Shown here in pieces: positions 27,163-36,246 of a DNA stretch of 64,000 bases. The number at the start of each line of letters is the position of its first letter. The first letter of the stretch is position 1. Source of the DNA: Alcanivorax profundi (lineage in GTDB: Bacteria > Pseudomonadota > Gammaproteobacteria > Pseudomonadales > Alcanivoracaceae); assembly GCF_003597125.1 (NCBI RefSeq), contig NZ_QYYA01000002.1, positions 826,167-890,166 on the forward strand. The letters are read 5' to 3'. The notes under the pieces are model-generated. The model saw nothing but the letters and a program-made list of their open reading frames with translations, had not been told where the DNA came from and did not search any database. Position numbers and translations under genes: made by a program.

Positions 27163-28815
27163 ATGCAGGGCGTTTACTTGATCATCAGTGTAATAATCGT
27201 TGTGGCCGCAATGCCATGGGCGCCGGTGATGGCCTCTGTTCCGTTGCAGGTTCGTATTCATGCCGTGGAACAAGGCAATGTGGTAACTCCGAACCAATCC
27301 TTCACCTTGCACTACGATGTCACCTTTGAGAGTCAGTCCGACCATTATTACTACGTAGACAATAGTCTCAGATTAACGCGACCAAATAGTGTTACTGGCA
27401 GTGATCCCGGGCGCTTTTCTGTGACCTACCCCGGCGGTTTGCCCGAAGGCAGCATCAAAACCATTGGTATCTGTCTGCTGGAAAATGGTGATGAAATCTG
27501 TGACGAAATACGGGTCCGGTCAGGTACCGTGCTGTCATTGGACCAGGCGGTAGAAATTCACACGGTCGGAGTGAAAAATCATGTCACTCCGGATGCGCCG
27601 TTTGATATTCACTATGACGTGCTCAAACCCACAGATTCCAGCCACTACTATTATGTAGATGGCGAATTGTTGTCGACACGCGATAAGGGAAGTCACGCTG
27701 CTGCGGAGTTTTCAGTGACCTATCCCTGGGGCATGGAGGCCGGTGACAGCATTGAGGTAAAAATCTGCGTTGATACTTCGAATGATCAGGCATGTGGTTA
27801 CAAGACCATCACAGCCGGTCTGGCACCGGCCGCCGCAGATGCGCCAGACCCCTTTAGCGCAGAGTTGATGCAGCAACACTATATTGCCCGCGCGGATTGC
27901 GACCCGGTGTGTGGTTACTACAGCAACATCTATTACGGTGATTCAACGGTCAGTTGGCTGCCTCTGGTCGGGCCTGATGCCGAACCCAATGGCTTGCGAA
28001 TTGATGTCTATTATCCGACGCAAGATGGACGTGTGCATACGCAAGGGGCACCAAACACACTTGTTATCTATGCTCACTCGGCCAACCATAACAAGGAAAC
28101 ACTGCTGGGCCCGAAGAAGGGGACCTTGTCCGCGTACATGGGAATCGGTGGTGCTGCCGGAGGGGTTACCGTGGCGTCCCTGGACTTTCGTCACCCGGCC
28201 AAGGACATAGATAGCAACGGTTATCCAGTATCGCTGGATGATATGAGCCATGCGGTTCAGTTTTTCCGTTATTATGCGGACGTTTTCAATATCAACCCCG
28301 ATGATATTTTTATCACCGGTTCTTCGTTGGGGGCGGGAGCAGGAATTCATGCTGCGGTCAAACAGCTGGCGAACCCCGATGATCCATCGCCTGTGAGACG
28401 TACGTCATCGGGTATTCGTGGTGCATTCCTTGCAACGGGCCAGAGTTCATTCTCGCCACATTGGTTCCGGTCTAATTTCCTTGAGGAAGAGATATGGCCT
28501 TACTACCAACCAGATTATCACGATGATATCGAACGGATGATTTATGGCCATGCGTTGGCCGATGTGTCAGTGAATGCTCCGATTCTGGAGTTGGTGTACG
28601 AGCAGGATTTCATCGATCACAAGGTGACTGCAAGCGAGAAGACCAACAAGGAAGTGGATACCACCCATTTGCCCAATTATGGTTTGGTGATGCTGGAGCA
28701 ATACCGTCTGCATGGCATTGCTGAAAAGATAATGGTGAGGGAAAGTTACGGAGGTTCTTTCGGAACGGACTCCACCCGCTTCATCGAGCGTAACCGCCTT
28801 TCCGGTCAGCACTGA
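27163..28815 (+). CDS. Secreted esterase-like alpha/beta hydrolase with two N-terminal beta modules
   Basis: 550 residues, signal peptide MQGVYLIISVIIVVAAMPWAP. Two tandem beta-sandwich-like modules (about residues 30-125 and 130-225) share VxIHxVx, HYDV and HYYYVD. The alpha/beta hydrolase domain starts near residue 270 (LRIDVYYPTQDGRV). The nucleophile elbow GSSLGAG gives S388; an acid in ELVYEQDF and a C-terminal His complete a plausible triad. ATG 27163 has AGGAG 7 bases upstream. Possible extracellular lipase or polyesterase; the modules may bind polymer. Confidence 0.8.
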   Translation: MQGVYLIISVIIVVAAMPWAPVMASVPLQVRIHAVEQGNVVTPNQSFTLHYDVTFESQSDHYYYVDNSLRLTRPNSVTGSDPGRFSVTYPGGLPEGSIKTIGICLLENGDEICDEIRVRSGTVLSLDQAVEIHTVGVKNHVTPDAPFDIHYDVLKPTDSSHYYYVDGELLSTRDKGSHAAAEFSVTYPWGMEAGDSIEVKICVDTSNDQACGYKTITAGLAPAAADAPDPFSAELMQQHYIARADCDPVCGYYSNIYYGDSTVSWLPLVGPDAEPNGLRIDVYYPTQDGRVHTQGAPNTLVIYAHSANHNKETLLGPKKGTLSAYMGIGGAAGGVTVASLDFRHPAKDIDSNGYPVSLDDMSHAVQFFRYYADVFNINPDDIFITGSSLGAGAGIHAAVKQLANPDDPSPVRRTSSGIRGAFLATGQSSFSPHWFRSNFLEEEIWPYYQPDYHDDIERMIYGHALADVSVNAPILELVYEQDFIDHKVTASEKTNKEVDTTHLPNYGLVMLEQYRLHGIAEKIMVRESYGGSFGTDSTRFIERNRLSGQH

Positions 28816-28905
28816 CTGCGGGTCAGGGTTGTCGGCAACACAGAGCGAAACTGCGCGGCTGGCAGCCGGATCAGAGACTCACCAGCCGCCAGCAGGATCC
28901 TGGTG

Positions 28906-29382
28906 TCAAGCAAGGTGTGCAATCACCGTTTCTGCACTGCTTTTATCCACACCCTTATCATCCACACCGAGATACTCCACGATGCCATCATTAACAATCA
29001 TGGCGAATCGCTTGCTGCGCGTGCCCATGCCAAAGCCGCTGGCATCCAGAACCATTCCGAGCGCTTTCGTGAATTCGGCATTACCATCAGCCAGCATGGT
29101 GATGTGCTCAGCATTTTGGTCTTTCTGCCAGGCATCCATCACAAAAGCATCGTTCACAGCCATACAGGCAATACGGTCGGCTTTCTCCAGAATGGTGTCG
29201 GCACTGACCACAAAACCGGGCATGTGGGTATTGGAACAGCCAGGGGTGAAGGCCCCTGGAACGGCAAACAGTACGACTTTGCGGCCTTTGAAAAAATCGC
29301 CAGTACCCAGATCTTCCGGGCCATTATCGCCGTTGGTCTTTAGGGTGACATCAGGGAGGGTGTCGCCGACAGAAATGCTCAT
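28906..29382 (-). CDS. Peroxiredoxin, Prx5 family
   Basis: 158 residues. Thiol peroxidase of the AhpC/TSA-Redoxin branch. The peroxidatic Cys49 lies in PGAFTPGCSNTH; Cys73 (in DRIACMAV) may act as second cysteine. RSKRFAMIVNDG provides the conserved Arg and the late strand. GGAG lies 7 bases before ATG 29382. Reduces organic and hydrogen peroxide, likely with thioredoxin or glutathione. Confidence 0.93.
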   Translation of the reverse strand: MSISVGDTLPDVTLKTNGDNGPEDLGTGDFFKGRKVVLFAVPGAFTPGCSNTHMPGFVVSADTILEKADRIACMAVNDAFVMDAWQKDQNAEHITMLADGNAEFTKALGMVLDASGFGMGTRSKRFAMIVNDGIVEYLGVDDKGVDKSSAETVIAHLA

Positions 29383-29586
29383 AGTAGCTCCGTTTCGAAT
29401 CTCAGAAATTAAGGGCAATTGGCGCTATTCGTTACTGTGGGGGCACCAGTGCAAGCCTTCAAGTCAACATGATTGGTCGTGAGTAATGTGTCAAATAATC
29501 GTGATGATTGACACGCAGTAATACCTTTCTTACGGTGACTTTAGGCTGTGGTAATCGGGTGTTTATGGCACAGGGCAGTCGCACGA

Positions 29587-30252
29587 TTACGTTGCTGGTA
29601 ATGTTGGCCCAAGATGCCAGCAACGTTCTGTCAGTGTGGTGAGTCCGCGCTCCCTGAAGCGGACTTCATTCTCGATAATTTCCTCGCTGGAGAGGCAGTT
29701 CAGGCGGTAATGCTGGCTGTACAATTCCTTCACATTCTCGGCATCCACAGAGAATGGCGGGCCCGGCATGAGCGACTGATCGTAGCTCAGTGTGATAAGC
29801 AATTGCGGTGAGCTTCCGGTGAGCTCGATGACGTGCCGGACGTATTGTTGGCGTAATGCTGGAGGGAGCGCAATGGCAGCCGCGCGGTCATAGACAGCGT
29901 CAATGGTGCCAAGGGTACTCCGATCCAACGCGAAGATATCCCCCTGGAACAAAGTAATTCCCTCGGTACAGAAGCGTTTTCCTGCATGCCAATCAGATAC
30001 TCTGGGCTCAAGGCCCGCTTCTTCGAAGAATGCAAGAACGGCATGTTCGCTTAATTCCGCTCCCACGACGTCTGCCCCCTGATCACGGAGATAGTGGATG
30101 TCCAGGGTCTTGCCGCACAGGGGAACGAAAACGCGGCCGGAGGAAGCCGGCCCCAATCGGTTCCAATGACATGTCAGCAACGGGTGAGCCCGGCTTAGAT
30201 GAAAGCCGATTTCATTCTTGTTCCATTTGTCATGCCAGAAATCCGGTTCCAT
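29587..30252 (-). CDS. tpm: Thiopurine S-methyltransferase family protein
   Basis: 221 residues. SAM-dependent methyltransferase, bacterial TPMT type; in other bacteria it volatilises selenite and tellurite. Seen: MEPDFWHDKWNKNEIGFH, the SAM motif FVPLCGKTLD near residue 48, ELSEHAV, and the late segment LTLTYD-like LITLSYDQ. The start MEPDFW is used because the longer frame ahead of it has no similarity. The upstream membrane gene lies 76 bases away on the same strand. Confidence 0.92.
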   Translation of the reverse strand: MEPDFWHDKWNKNEIGFHLSRAHPLLTCHWNRLGPASSGRVFVPLCGKTLDIHYLRDQGADVVGAELSEHAVLAFFEEAGLEPRVSDWHAGKRFCTEGITLFQGDIFALDRSTLGTIDAVYDRAAAIALPPALRQQYVRHVIELTGSSPQLLITLSYDQSLMPGPPFSVDAENVKELYSQHYRLNCLSSEEIIENEVRFRERGLTTLTERCWHLGPTLPAT

Positions 30253-30328
30253 TTGAGACTCCAGTGAGTAACAGGGAAAGACGTGTCTTCCTGCGGGTTG
30301 ACCGGCAGGACCCATGCTATACGGATAA

Positions 30329-30823
30329 TCAACTGGCCTGACGCAACGTTTTCAGGGTTTCCGTGATCAGGCGGGCGAAGTCCGGTTTCGCGACAATGCC
30401 CAGCGCCAGTGTGTAGACTCCATTGAGTAATGCCAGTCCGGCATCTGCTTGCATCAGACTCAACGCTACGATCAGCATGGAAACGGTTTCGAGCAATCCC
30501 AGTAACAAGAACATGCTGGCCTGGGTTTGAGCCGTTGCCTGTTGCTCAATATTGGCGTGGCGCTGATCACGGAGAGGGCGTTTGGCGATGGCACCGGGTG
30601 AGAGCAAAACGTTACGCAGAGGTCTGCTGATGGTAAGCATCAGCGCCATGGCGCCCATAGCTGCCATGCGCAATGTTTCCTCTGGGAAAAGTGTGGCAGG
30701 GGCGCTATATCCAGCGACCCAGACCAGAAAGCAGGTTCCCAGGCCAATAAGTAAAGGCCCCGAAAGCACTACAAACCATAGCAGTGTCATACGGCGGGCA
30801 GCCTGATTGAGCGAGGAAGTCAT
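30329..30823 (-). CDS. Small membrane protein, four predicted helices, unknown
   Basis: 164 residues. Hydrophobic stretches at about 12-35, 48-68, 103-122 and 126-144, with a charged cytosolic-looking loop (RPLRDQRHANIEQQATAQ). Not a family I recognise. It starts at ATG 30823, AAGGACA upstream. Divergent from the MpaB-like oxygenase gene. It may share a transcript with tpm, but nothing indicates a joint function. Confidence 0.7.
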   Translation of the reverse strand: MTSSLNQAARRMTLLWFVVLSGPLLIGLGTCFLVWVAGYSAPATLFPEETLRMAAMGAMALMLTISRPLRNVLLSPGAIAKRPLRDQRHANIEQQATAQTQASMFLLLGLLETVSMLIVALSLMQADAGLALLNGVYTLALGIVAKPDFARLITETLKTLRQAS

Positions 30824-31006
30824 AGAATTGTCCTTGTGTTTTAAAACGTGACGCTAGCAAGTTACGGGTGGATAAAAAAGTGAATTCTGTTTCTGTCATA
30901 CAGGGACATTCTTTCCGCAGTTTCATTGCCATTATGATTATTCAGCGACATGGTACTGCAACAAGAACCTACCCCTTTTGTCAGTGTTTCTGGCGAGGAG
31001 AGAATC

Positions 31007-32254
31007 ATGACTTCCATGATGCAGGAATTGCCGCTGGATCCCGCCAAGCTGAACCGCGTTGGCAACCCTAACCGTGCTGAGGTGCGAAAGGTCCGTACCT
31101 TGTTCCGGTGGATATTGGGCTCCGATCCCCATCCCACACCCAAACAGATGACGGTGATTCGTGAGTCGATTCTTTCCGGTGATCCCCTGGCTGATGCTGT
31201 CGTTGCCATGTATGGCCGGTTGCCGGCGGGTGAGGGGCGAAAATTGCTGGATCAGGCGCTGGAGCACGGTATAGACACGGTATCCGACGCCCCCGCTGAG
31301 CTGCGTTCCCTGTTCAAGCAGATAGACCACGAGCCCATTTGGCTGGACCGTGAACTGCTTCGACTGGGATGTGAGGTGTCCTATCGGGTGGGCATCTCTG
31401 GTGAGCTGGTGTTGCGCAATATGTCGTTGATGGGTGGGTATCTGGCCGGAGCGGCAGCAAAACCGCTGGTGTTTACCGGACAACTGGATCGTATGGCCAA
31501 CCGGAGGTTGGTAGAAACCGGAAAATTCTGGATGGACGTGAACACTCCCGGAGGCCTTGAGCGCGATAAGGAAGGGTTCAAAAGTGCGGTGCGCGTGCGC
31601 TTGATGCATGCGCAGGTGCGCAACATGCTGGTCAAATCCGATAGTTGGGATATGCGCTGGGGCTACCCCCTGAATCAGTGGGATTCGATGGGGACCATTC
31701 TGGAGTTCTCGGTGATCTTCCTCACAGGGCTTCGTGCATTGGGTTATCTTTTCAGCCGTCGTGAACGAGAGGCCGTTGTTCACCTGTGGCGTTATGTGGG
31801 GTACCTGATGGGCGTGGACGAACGCATTCTGCCGACCAATGAGCAGGATAGCATGCGAGCGCTGTATCACCTGATCGCCACCATCGGTGACAGTGATGAT
31901 GACACTCGCCGTCTGGGGGAGGCGCTGGCAAATGCCTCGTTACAGGGGCGCGAGGGCTGGCTACAGGAAAATATCGGCAAGCTGGAGTACACCCTGCGAG
32001 CGGGTTATACCCGATATATTCTTGGTGACGAAGCCGCTGACAAACTGGGTTTGCCCCGCACCCTGACGAAATATTTCTGGCCTGCCCAGGCGCCGCTGCG
32101 GATGGGCGCTGAGCTGGTTCGAAAGGCTACGCCCGGGTCTAACCGGATGCTTATGTGGGTGGGTGAAAAGGCGCGCAAAAACGCGTTTCCCGAGCAGGTC
32201 AAAAAACTGAAGGCGGATACGACCTTCACACCGGTCAAAAAACTGTTTCGTTAA
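31007..32254 (+). CDS. MpaB / latex-clearing-type oxygenase family (DUF2236)
   Basis: 415 residues. Family members include heme-dependent rubber oxygenase Lcp and fungal MpaB'; substrates of bacterial members are mostly unknown. The family core is visible: NRRLVETGKFWMDVNTPG, RVRLMHAQVRNML with the His that would bind heme, then WGYPLNQWDSMGTILEF. No signal peptide. ATG 31007 follows GAGGAGAG. A hydrophobic-substrate oxygenase would suit a hydrocarbon degrader, but this is inference. Confidence 0.85.
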   Translation: MTSMMQELPLDPAKLNRVGNPNRAEVRKVRTLFRWILGSDPHPTPKQMTVIRESILSGDPLADAVVAMYGRLPAGEGRKLLDQALEHGIDTVSDAPAELRSLFKQIDHEPIWLDRELLRLGCEVSYRVGISGELVLRNMSLMGGYLAGAAAKPLVFTGQLDRMANRRLVETGKFWMDVNTPGGLERDKEGFKSAVRVRLMHAQVRNMLVKSDSWDMRWGYPLNQWDSMGTILEFSVIFLTGLRALGYLFSRREREAVVHLWRYVGYLMGVDERILPTNEQDSMRALYHLIATIGDSDDDTRRLGEALANASLQGREGWLQENIGKLEYTLRAGYTRYILGDEAADKLGLPRTLTKYFWPAQAPLRMGAELVRKATPGSNRMLMWVGEKARKNAFPEQVKKLKADTTFTPVKKLFR

Positions 32255-32374
32255 CCCTTATCACAGCTGCGTATCCCTCATATGGGGGATGTGGGCTTTC
32301 CCCCTTCAAGGCTAGTCTGGTGGCGATACCCGATCGTTGGGTGTCACCACACAACGTCATTATGAGGGGGATGT

Positions 32375-32689
32375 ATGAAACGCATTAAGGGTGTGATCGG
32401 GTTGGTGCTGCTGGTGATGTCGGTGCCTGCATTGGCCAGCCCCCAGTACTGCGCTTCCGTCAGTGTGCAGCATGATAAGGGGCAGCGTTATTTGATGACG
32501 CTCAAGAACAACTGTAACCAGACGGTATACGTGAACTATTGCTATCAAAGCACGACCGGACATCGCCAGGTCAACCGTGAAAAGGCGGAGCCCTCCACCT
32601 CGGAAACGGATTCTTTCCATGGCATCAGCGGCAGCATTGATTACATTCTTGGCTGGAGCTGGAATGAGGTGCGGGGAAGCTGCGGTTAA
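32375..32689 (+). CDS. Small secreted cysteine-containing protein, unknown
   Basis: 104 residues, clear signal peptide (MKRIKGVIGLVLLVMSVPALA). Mature part about 82 residues with five cysteines and a strand-rich core (QRYLMTLKNNCNQTVYVNYCY), which resembles small domains of the type seen in secreted host- or surface-associated proteins. The upstream TATGAGGGGGATGT gives a good ribosome site. Monocistronic. No family recognised. Confidence 0.75.
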   Translation: MKRIKGVIGLVLLVMSVPALASPQYCASVSVQHDKGQRYLMTLKNNCNQTVYVNYCYQSTTGHRQVNREKAEPSTSETDSFHGISGSIDYILGWSWNEVRGSCG

Positions 32690-32706
32690 AGTCGCCAGCA
32701 GAAGTA

Positions 32707-32733
32707 TGCCGCAGACCGCAATGGTCTGCGGCA
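32707..32733. terminator. Hairpin between convergent genes, possible bidirectional terminator
   Basis: Perfect 11-base arms TGCCGCAGACC / GGTCTGCGGCA with a 5-base loop, lying between the convergent secreted-protein and YajQ genes. No strong T-run on either side. Confidence 0.45.
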
Positions 32734-32740
32734 CGAGGGT

Positions 32741-33226
32741 TTAGTCGCGGAAGTTGTTGAACTGTAGCGGGGTCTCGATTTTTGAGCCCTTCACCACGGC
32801 AATGGCTTCTTGCAGGTCGTCGCGTTTCTTGCCTGTCACACGAACTTGATCGCCCTGAATGGAGGCCTGGACTTTCAGTTTGGCTTCCTTGATCAGCTTG
32901 ACCAGTTGTTTGGCTGTCGGCTGATCAATGCCCTGGCGGAAAGTCAGGGTCAGTGAAAACGTCTTGCCACTGTGTTCCGGTTTGTCAGGGCGGTCGGCGC
33001 CTGCCGGGCTGATTCCCTGCTTGACCGCATTCTTGGTGAAAATCTCTTCCAGCTGCTGAACCTGGAAATCGGACTCGGTCTTGAAGGTAACCGCCAGCCC
33101 GCTCTGCTCGATGCTGGCCTCTACGCCGCGAAAGTCGAACCGGCTGGCCAGTTCCCGGTTGGCGTTTTCCGTTGCGTGACGCAGGGCGACTTCATCCACT
33201 TCGGAAACAATATCAAAAGAGGGCAT
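32741..33226 (-). CDS. YajQ family c-di-GMP-binding protein
   Basis: 161 residues, complete. Two ferredoxin-like halves: MPSFDIVSEVDEVALRHATENANREL and FDFRGVEASIE in the first, QLVKLIKEAKLKVQASIQGD and VRVTGKKRDDLQEAIA in the second. Family members bind cyclic di-GMP or nucleic acid and modulate transcription regulators in other proteobacteria. Strongly conserved; nothing odd. Confidence 0.95.
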   Translation of the reverse strand: MPSFDIVSEVDEVALRHATENANRELASRFDFRGVEASIEQSGLAVTFKTESDFQVQQLEEIFTKNAVKQGISPAGADRPDKPEHSGKTFSLTLTFRQGIDQPTAKQLVKLIKEAKLKVQASIQGDQVRVTGKKRDDLQEAIAVVKGSKIETPLQFNNFRD

Positions 33227-33457
33227 GGCTCGATTTCACTCCTGGGACCTGATGGGCTGGCCATTATAGCGTGCAATAGGGCGTGATTGGAGCGGGGGCG
33301 GGTGCTGCAGCAGAGGATCTGCTTGCGCTATGCCAACGGCGTTCAATTTACAGGGAATTAGTCCTTTGGATGAATAGGCTGGGTTAGCCGTTGGGGTTAT
33401 GTTGGCCTCGCCATGCAGGACTGCATGGCCTTGAAACCCTGCCAGGAGGCAATATCC

Positions 33458-34417
33458 ATGTCACTGAAAGAACGACTGTCTGCCGACAGTCTGCTGGACT
33501 CCCTGCCGGTGTCCAGGGATTTACTCACCCGTCTGGGGCTGATTGGGGCCCAGGTTTCCCGGAAAATCGCCATTGATCAGGTCAGCGTCGATAGCGGTAC
33601 GCTCAATAATCTCAAGGTAGAAAAAGTCAATCTGGGGAGCGCCAGTATTGGCAGTCTCAAGGTGGAGAATGGCTCTGCCAGCGTCAATAACGCCAAGGCA
33701 GTACTCAACCAGGTGCGCAGCATTGTGGAGCTGGGATTCCGGTTGAATTGGGAAATTGACCTTGGCTGGATCGGCAGCTGGGATGGCAGCGAGGATATGG
33801 GCAGCCTGGATATCCCGGTGGACCTGGGTACGATCACGGTGCCGGACCTGGGGGATATCAACCTGCAGATCCCCACTATCGATATTCCTGGCCTGGTGGC
33901 GGACATGCGTCCTATTGATCAGCTGGATCTGGGGAGTCTGGAGCTCGCGGGGGTGCGTCTCGACAAGCTGAGCCTGCCAGGGGCGGGGTTGACCATTTCA
34001 GGGATGGGCGTCGGCGATCTGACCCTGAGTTCCGTGACGGTACCGTCCGCCGCTGGCGAGGCGCTGCGTGTCAATCGGGCTGCGCCTGTTCAGTCCCTCC
34101 GTTTGCCGGGTGCCAGCCTGGAAAACGTGGCCATCCCGTCAATCAGCATGCCGGCGGCGACCAGCGGATCGTTCAAGGCAGATGCCACGGCATCAGACAA
34201 GTCGCTGGGCATCGACGTGGGTATTCTCAAGGTGAGTGTGGCGGTGACACCGACCGTGCATCTCAATGTGGGGAGTATGACGTTGAGCGATGCCAGCCTG
34301 GCCGCCGATCTGGGCAAGGTGTCCATCAATGACATCAGTCTGCCGGTCTCCCTGGAAGGGATTACGGGCGGTGAACTGGCACTGGACGCGATCAGCGTCA
34401 GCAAATTGACGTTCTGA
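33458..34417 (+). CDS. Repetitive beta-rich protein, unknown (upstream gene of a two-gene unit)
   Basis: 319 residues, no signal peptide or membrane helix. After a helical head (MSLKERLSADSLLDSLPVSR) the chain is a long series of short strands with alternating hydrophobic residues and Leu/Val/Gly/Ser/Asp turns (SIGSLKVENG, LGTITVPDLGDINL, LDKLSLPGAGLTISG, VGDLTLSSVTVPS, LGSMTLSDASL-like), suggesting a beta-solenoid. A Trp-bearing segment (WEIDLGWIGSWDGSED) breaks the pattern. AGGAGG precedes ATG 33458. No family recognised. Followed 14 bases later by the 88-residue gene. Confidence 0.8.
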   Translation: MSLKERLSADSLLDSLPVSRDLLTRLGLIGAQVSRKIAIDQVSVDSGTLNNLKVEKVNLGSASIGSLKVENGSASVNNAKAVLNQVRSIVELGFRLNWEIDLGWIGSWDGSEDMGSLDIPVDLGTITVPDLGDINLQIPTIDIPGLVADMRPIDQLDLGSLELAGVRLDKLSLPGAGLTISGMGVGDLTLSSVTVPSAAGEALRVNRAAPVQSLRLPGASLENVAIPSISMPAATSGSFKADATASDKSLGIDVGILKVSVAVTPTVHLNVGSMTLSDASLAADLGKVSINDISLPVSLEGITGGELALDAISVSKLTF

Positions 34418-34431
34418 GTGAGGAGAAAATC

Positions 34432-34698
34432 ATGTCACTGAACCACAAGGAATTTGAAAAGCGCTGGGAGCAGGCGCACCGTCAACAGCGACCGCAAAAA
34501 AAGAAAGCATCCATTGCGCCGGTGGTCCATCTTTCCGTGATTTCCGTGCTGGACAATTACATGTCCCAGCTGCACAAGGCGGTGGAAGGTCATGCGTTGA
34601 GCAAGGAAGAGTGTGAGGAGGTCTGCAAGAAAATTGCCGAGTTGAAGCCGCTGGCCAAAAAGGCGGATAGCAAGGCCGCCAAGTATCTCAGGGTATAA
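34432..34698 (+). CDS. Lysine-rich helical protein, unknown (second gene of unit)
   Basis: 88 residues, basic. Starts MSLNHKEFEKRW, has a charged linker (QRPQKKKASIAP), then a helix (HLSVISVLDNYMSQLHKAVEG) and a second helix with two Cys (ECEEVC...), ending KAADSKAAKYLRV-like. GAGGAGAAA lies before the ATG, and a strong terminator closes the unit at 34728. It shares the opening MSL-K/N with the upstream protein. No family recognised. Confidence 0.8.
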   Translation: MSLNHKEFEKRWEQAHRQQRPQKKKASIAPVVHLSVISVLDNYMSQLHKAVEGHALSKEECEEVCKKIAELKPLAKKADSKAAKYLRV

Positions 34699-34727
34699 GC
34701 AGCCCGGGACGGGTTGCGACATAACAG

Positions 34728-34762
34728 AAGGGCGGGGTGCACTGGCACCTCCGCCCTTTTTT
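34728..34762 (+). terminator. Rho-independent terminator
   Basis: AAGGGCGGGGTGC / GCACCTCCGCCCTT with a 4-base loop and one bulge, followed by TTTTTT. Ends the two-gene unit. Confidence 0.85.
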
Positions 34763-34801
34763 CCAATGGGTGGCGTCTGGTGTTGCTCTCAGTGGGTAGT
34801 A

Positions 34802-36229
34802 CTAGAAGGCAAGCACCATATCGGTGGTGAATGCCCAGCCGTTGCCCCCCACCTGAAAGGGAACACTGCTGTAGCCCACAGGAGAATCTTTCAGATACAG
34901 CCCCTGTACGTTAAAACGGAATTCCTTGCGCTTGAACGGGTACCAGTTAACGCCCACGCTCAGGTCGTGCGGGGTGCCATACTCCCCCTGGATTTCCGAG
35001 TAGGCTACATAAGGCTGCAGCACTTTAGGAATCGCCATCATGGAGGCCTGAACCTGATAGCCCTTGTCTTCCAGTTCGTCGACGGGAAGTGGGCCATTGG
35101 CATCAAAGTTATCAACCTGGCGATGGTAGTACTCGGCTTCCAGGAACCACCCCCGGTATTTGAGTCCGGCATTCGCGGCGGCCATACGGTAGGTGGCCTG
35201 ATTAATGGCGGTGCCGTTGCCAAAGGGATCAGCCTGGAAAATCAGTGTGCCGTCGGACAGGCGAATCTGGGAGTTTTCGAAGGAATTGGTTCCCGGTTGA
35301 GCCTGGGCGTCTTCCCGGCTATATGTGAAATGAAGACCGAATCGGGTCGCCACTGCTTCGTGGAATTCATAATCCCCGAGTCCCTCACCGGGGCCAAACT
35401 CGCCGGTAGTCGGCATCCACCATATTGCGCCAGAGGCGGTGTTGAGCCCGTCATCGAGCTGGTTGCCGCTGACCCCCAACTGGCTGAGATTGTTCCCCAG
35501 CATGGCTCGGTATTGCAGTCCTTCGGCGATCTGTCCTTCAGCCCAGACCCCGGTGGTGTAGGAGCCCCGGAAGAATTCATCGGCGATGGTTCGGTGGTCA
35601 TTCTTGAGCCAGTTAGGGAAAGTGTAGTTGGTTGAACGGGTAGAGGGCAGTGCGCCAATACCGGCGTAGAGCTTGAAGGCCGGATTGAAATGGTAGCCAA
35701 GGTTACCGGCAACGACGACCTGTGCCGGGTCCCCCTGACTGGTATTGGAAGTCCATGTATAAAACAGGTAGTGCAGCTTGGGATCGAAGATCCAGCCCTT
35801 GAAGCTGATATTCACTTTCTGGAATTGGAAATCGTTGCGCGGATCGATGCTGCTGGTGTTACCGAAACTGTCGGTATATGTGCGCTCAAAGTCTTTCTGG
35901 TTGAGATAACGGGTGTAGCTGAATACCCCGAAATTGACCTCGCCCATATCCGAGTTAAACAGGTTGAAACCCTTGCCCGGGCGATAGCCAAGGCTGATGC
36001 CGGGATTGTCTGCGGGGCGACTGGCGACAGGCGGCGCGTCACCATACAGCTCGGTTTCCAGCTGTTGAATCCGTTGATCGAATTCCTGGCTTTGTTGCTC
36101 AAGGTGGTGACGCATGGAGCGCAATTCTTCGAGCTGGCGTTGTACTGCCTCGTCAGAGGTTTCGGCCATTAGTGGCGGCGCAAGCAAGGCAGCGCAAAGC
36201 GCTGCCGGAATAGAGGTGATATTTCGCAT
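34802..36229 (-). CDS. Outer-membrane porin (OprO/OprP-like) with N-terminal coiled coil
   Basis: 475 residues. Signal peptide to LMAE, coiled coil at about residues 25-60 (AVQRQLEELRSMRHHLEQQS), then a 14-18-stranded barrel (FNLFNSDMGEVNFGVFSYTRY, VNISFKGWIFDPKLHYLFYT) ending with DMVLAF, the terminal Phe signature. The coiled coil plus barrel layout is seen in phosphate-selective-porin-like proteins. The amidohydrolase gene lies upstream on the same strand, 17 bases away, so this is probably a coupled uptake function. Confidence 0.82.
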   Translation of the reverse strand: MRNITSIPAALCAALLAPPLMAETSDEAVQRQLEELRSMRHHLEQQSQEFDQRIQQLETELYGDAPPVASRPADNPGISLGYRPGKGFNLFNSDMGEVNFGVFSYTRYLNQKDFERTYTDSFGNTSSIDPRNDFQFQKVNISFKGWIFDPKLHYLFYTWTSNTSQGDPAQVVVAGNLGYHFNPAFKLYAGIGALPSTRSTNYTFPNWLKNDHRTIADEFFRGSYTTGVWAEGQIAEGLQYRAMLGNNLSQLGVSGNQLDDGLNTASGAIWWMPTTGEFGPGEGLGDYEFHEAVATRFGLHFTYSREDAQAQPGTNSFENSQIRLSDGTLIFQADPFGNGTAINQATYRMAAANAGLKYRGWFLEAEYYHRQVDNFDANGPLPVDELEDKGYQVQASMMAIPKVLQPYVAYSEIQGEYGTPHDLSVGVNWYPFKRKEFRFNVQGLYLKDSPVGYSSVPFQVGGNGWAFTTDMVLAF

Positions 36230-36246
36230 TCCCTGATCCCTTATTG

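Noticed and set aside
28855-28889. GCGGCTGG/CCAGCCGC pair as a terminator between convergent genes
   Set aside because: Arms of 8 bases with a 19-base loop and no T-run; too weak to report as a feature.
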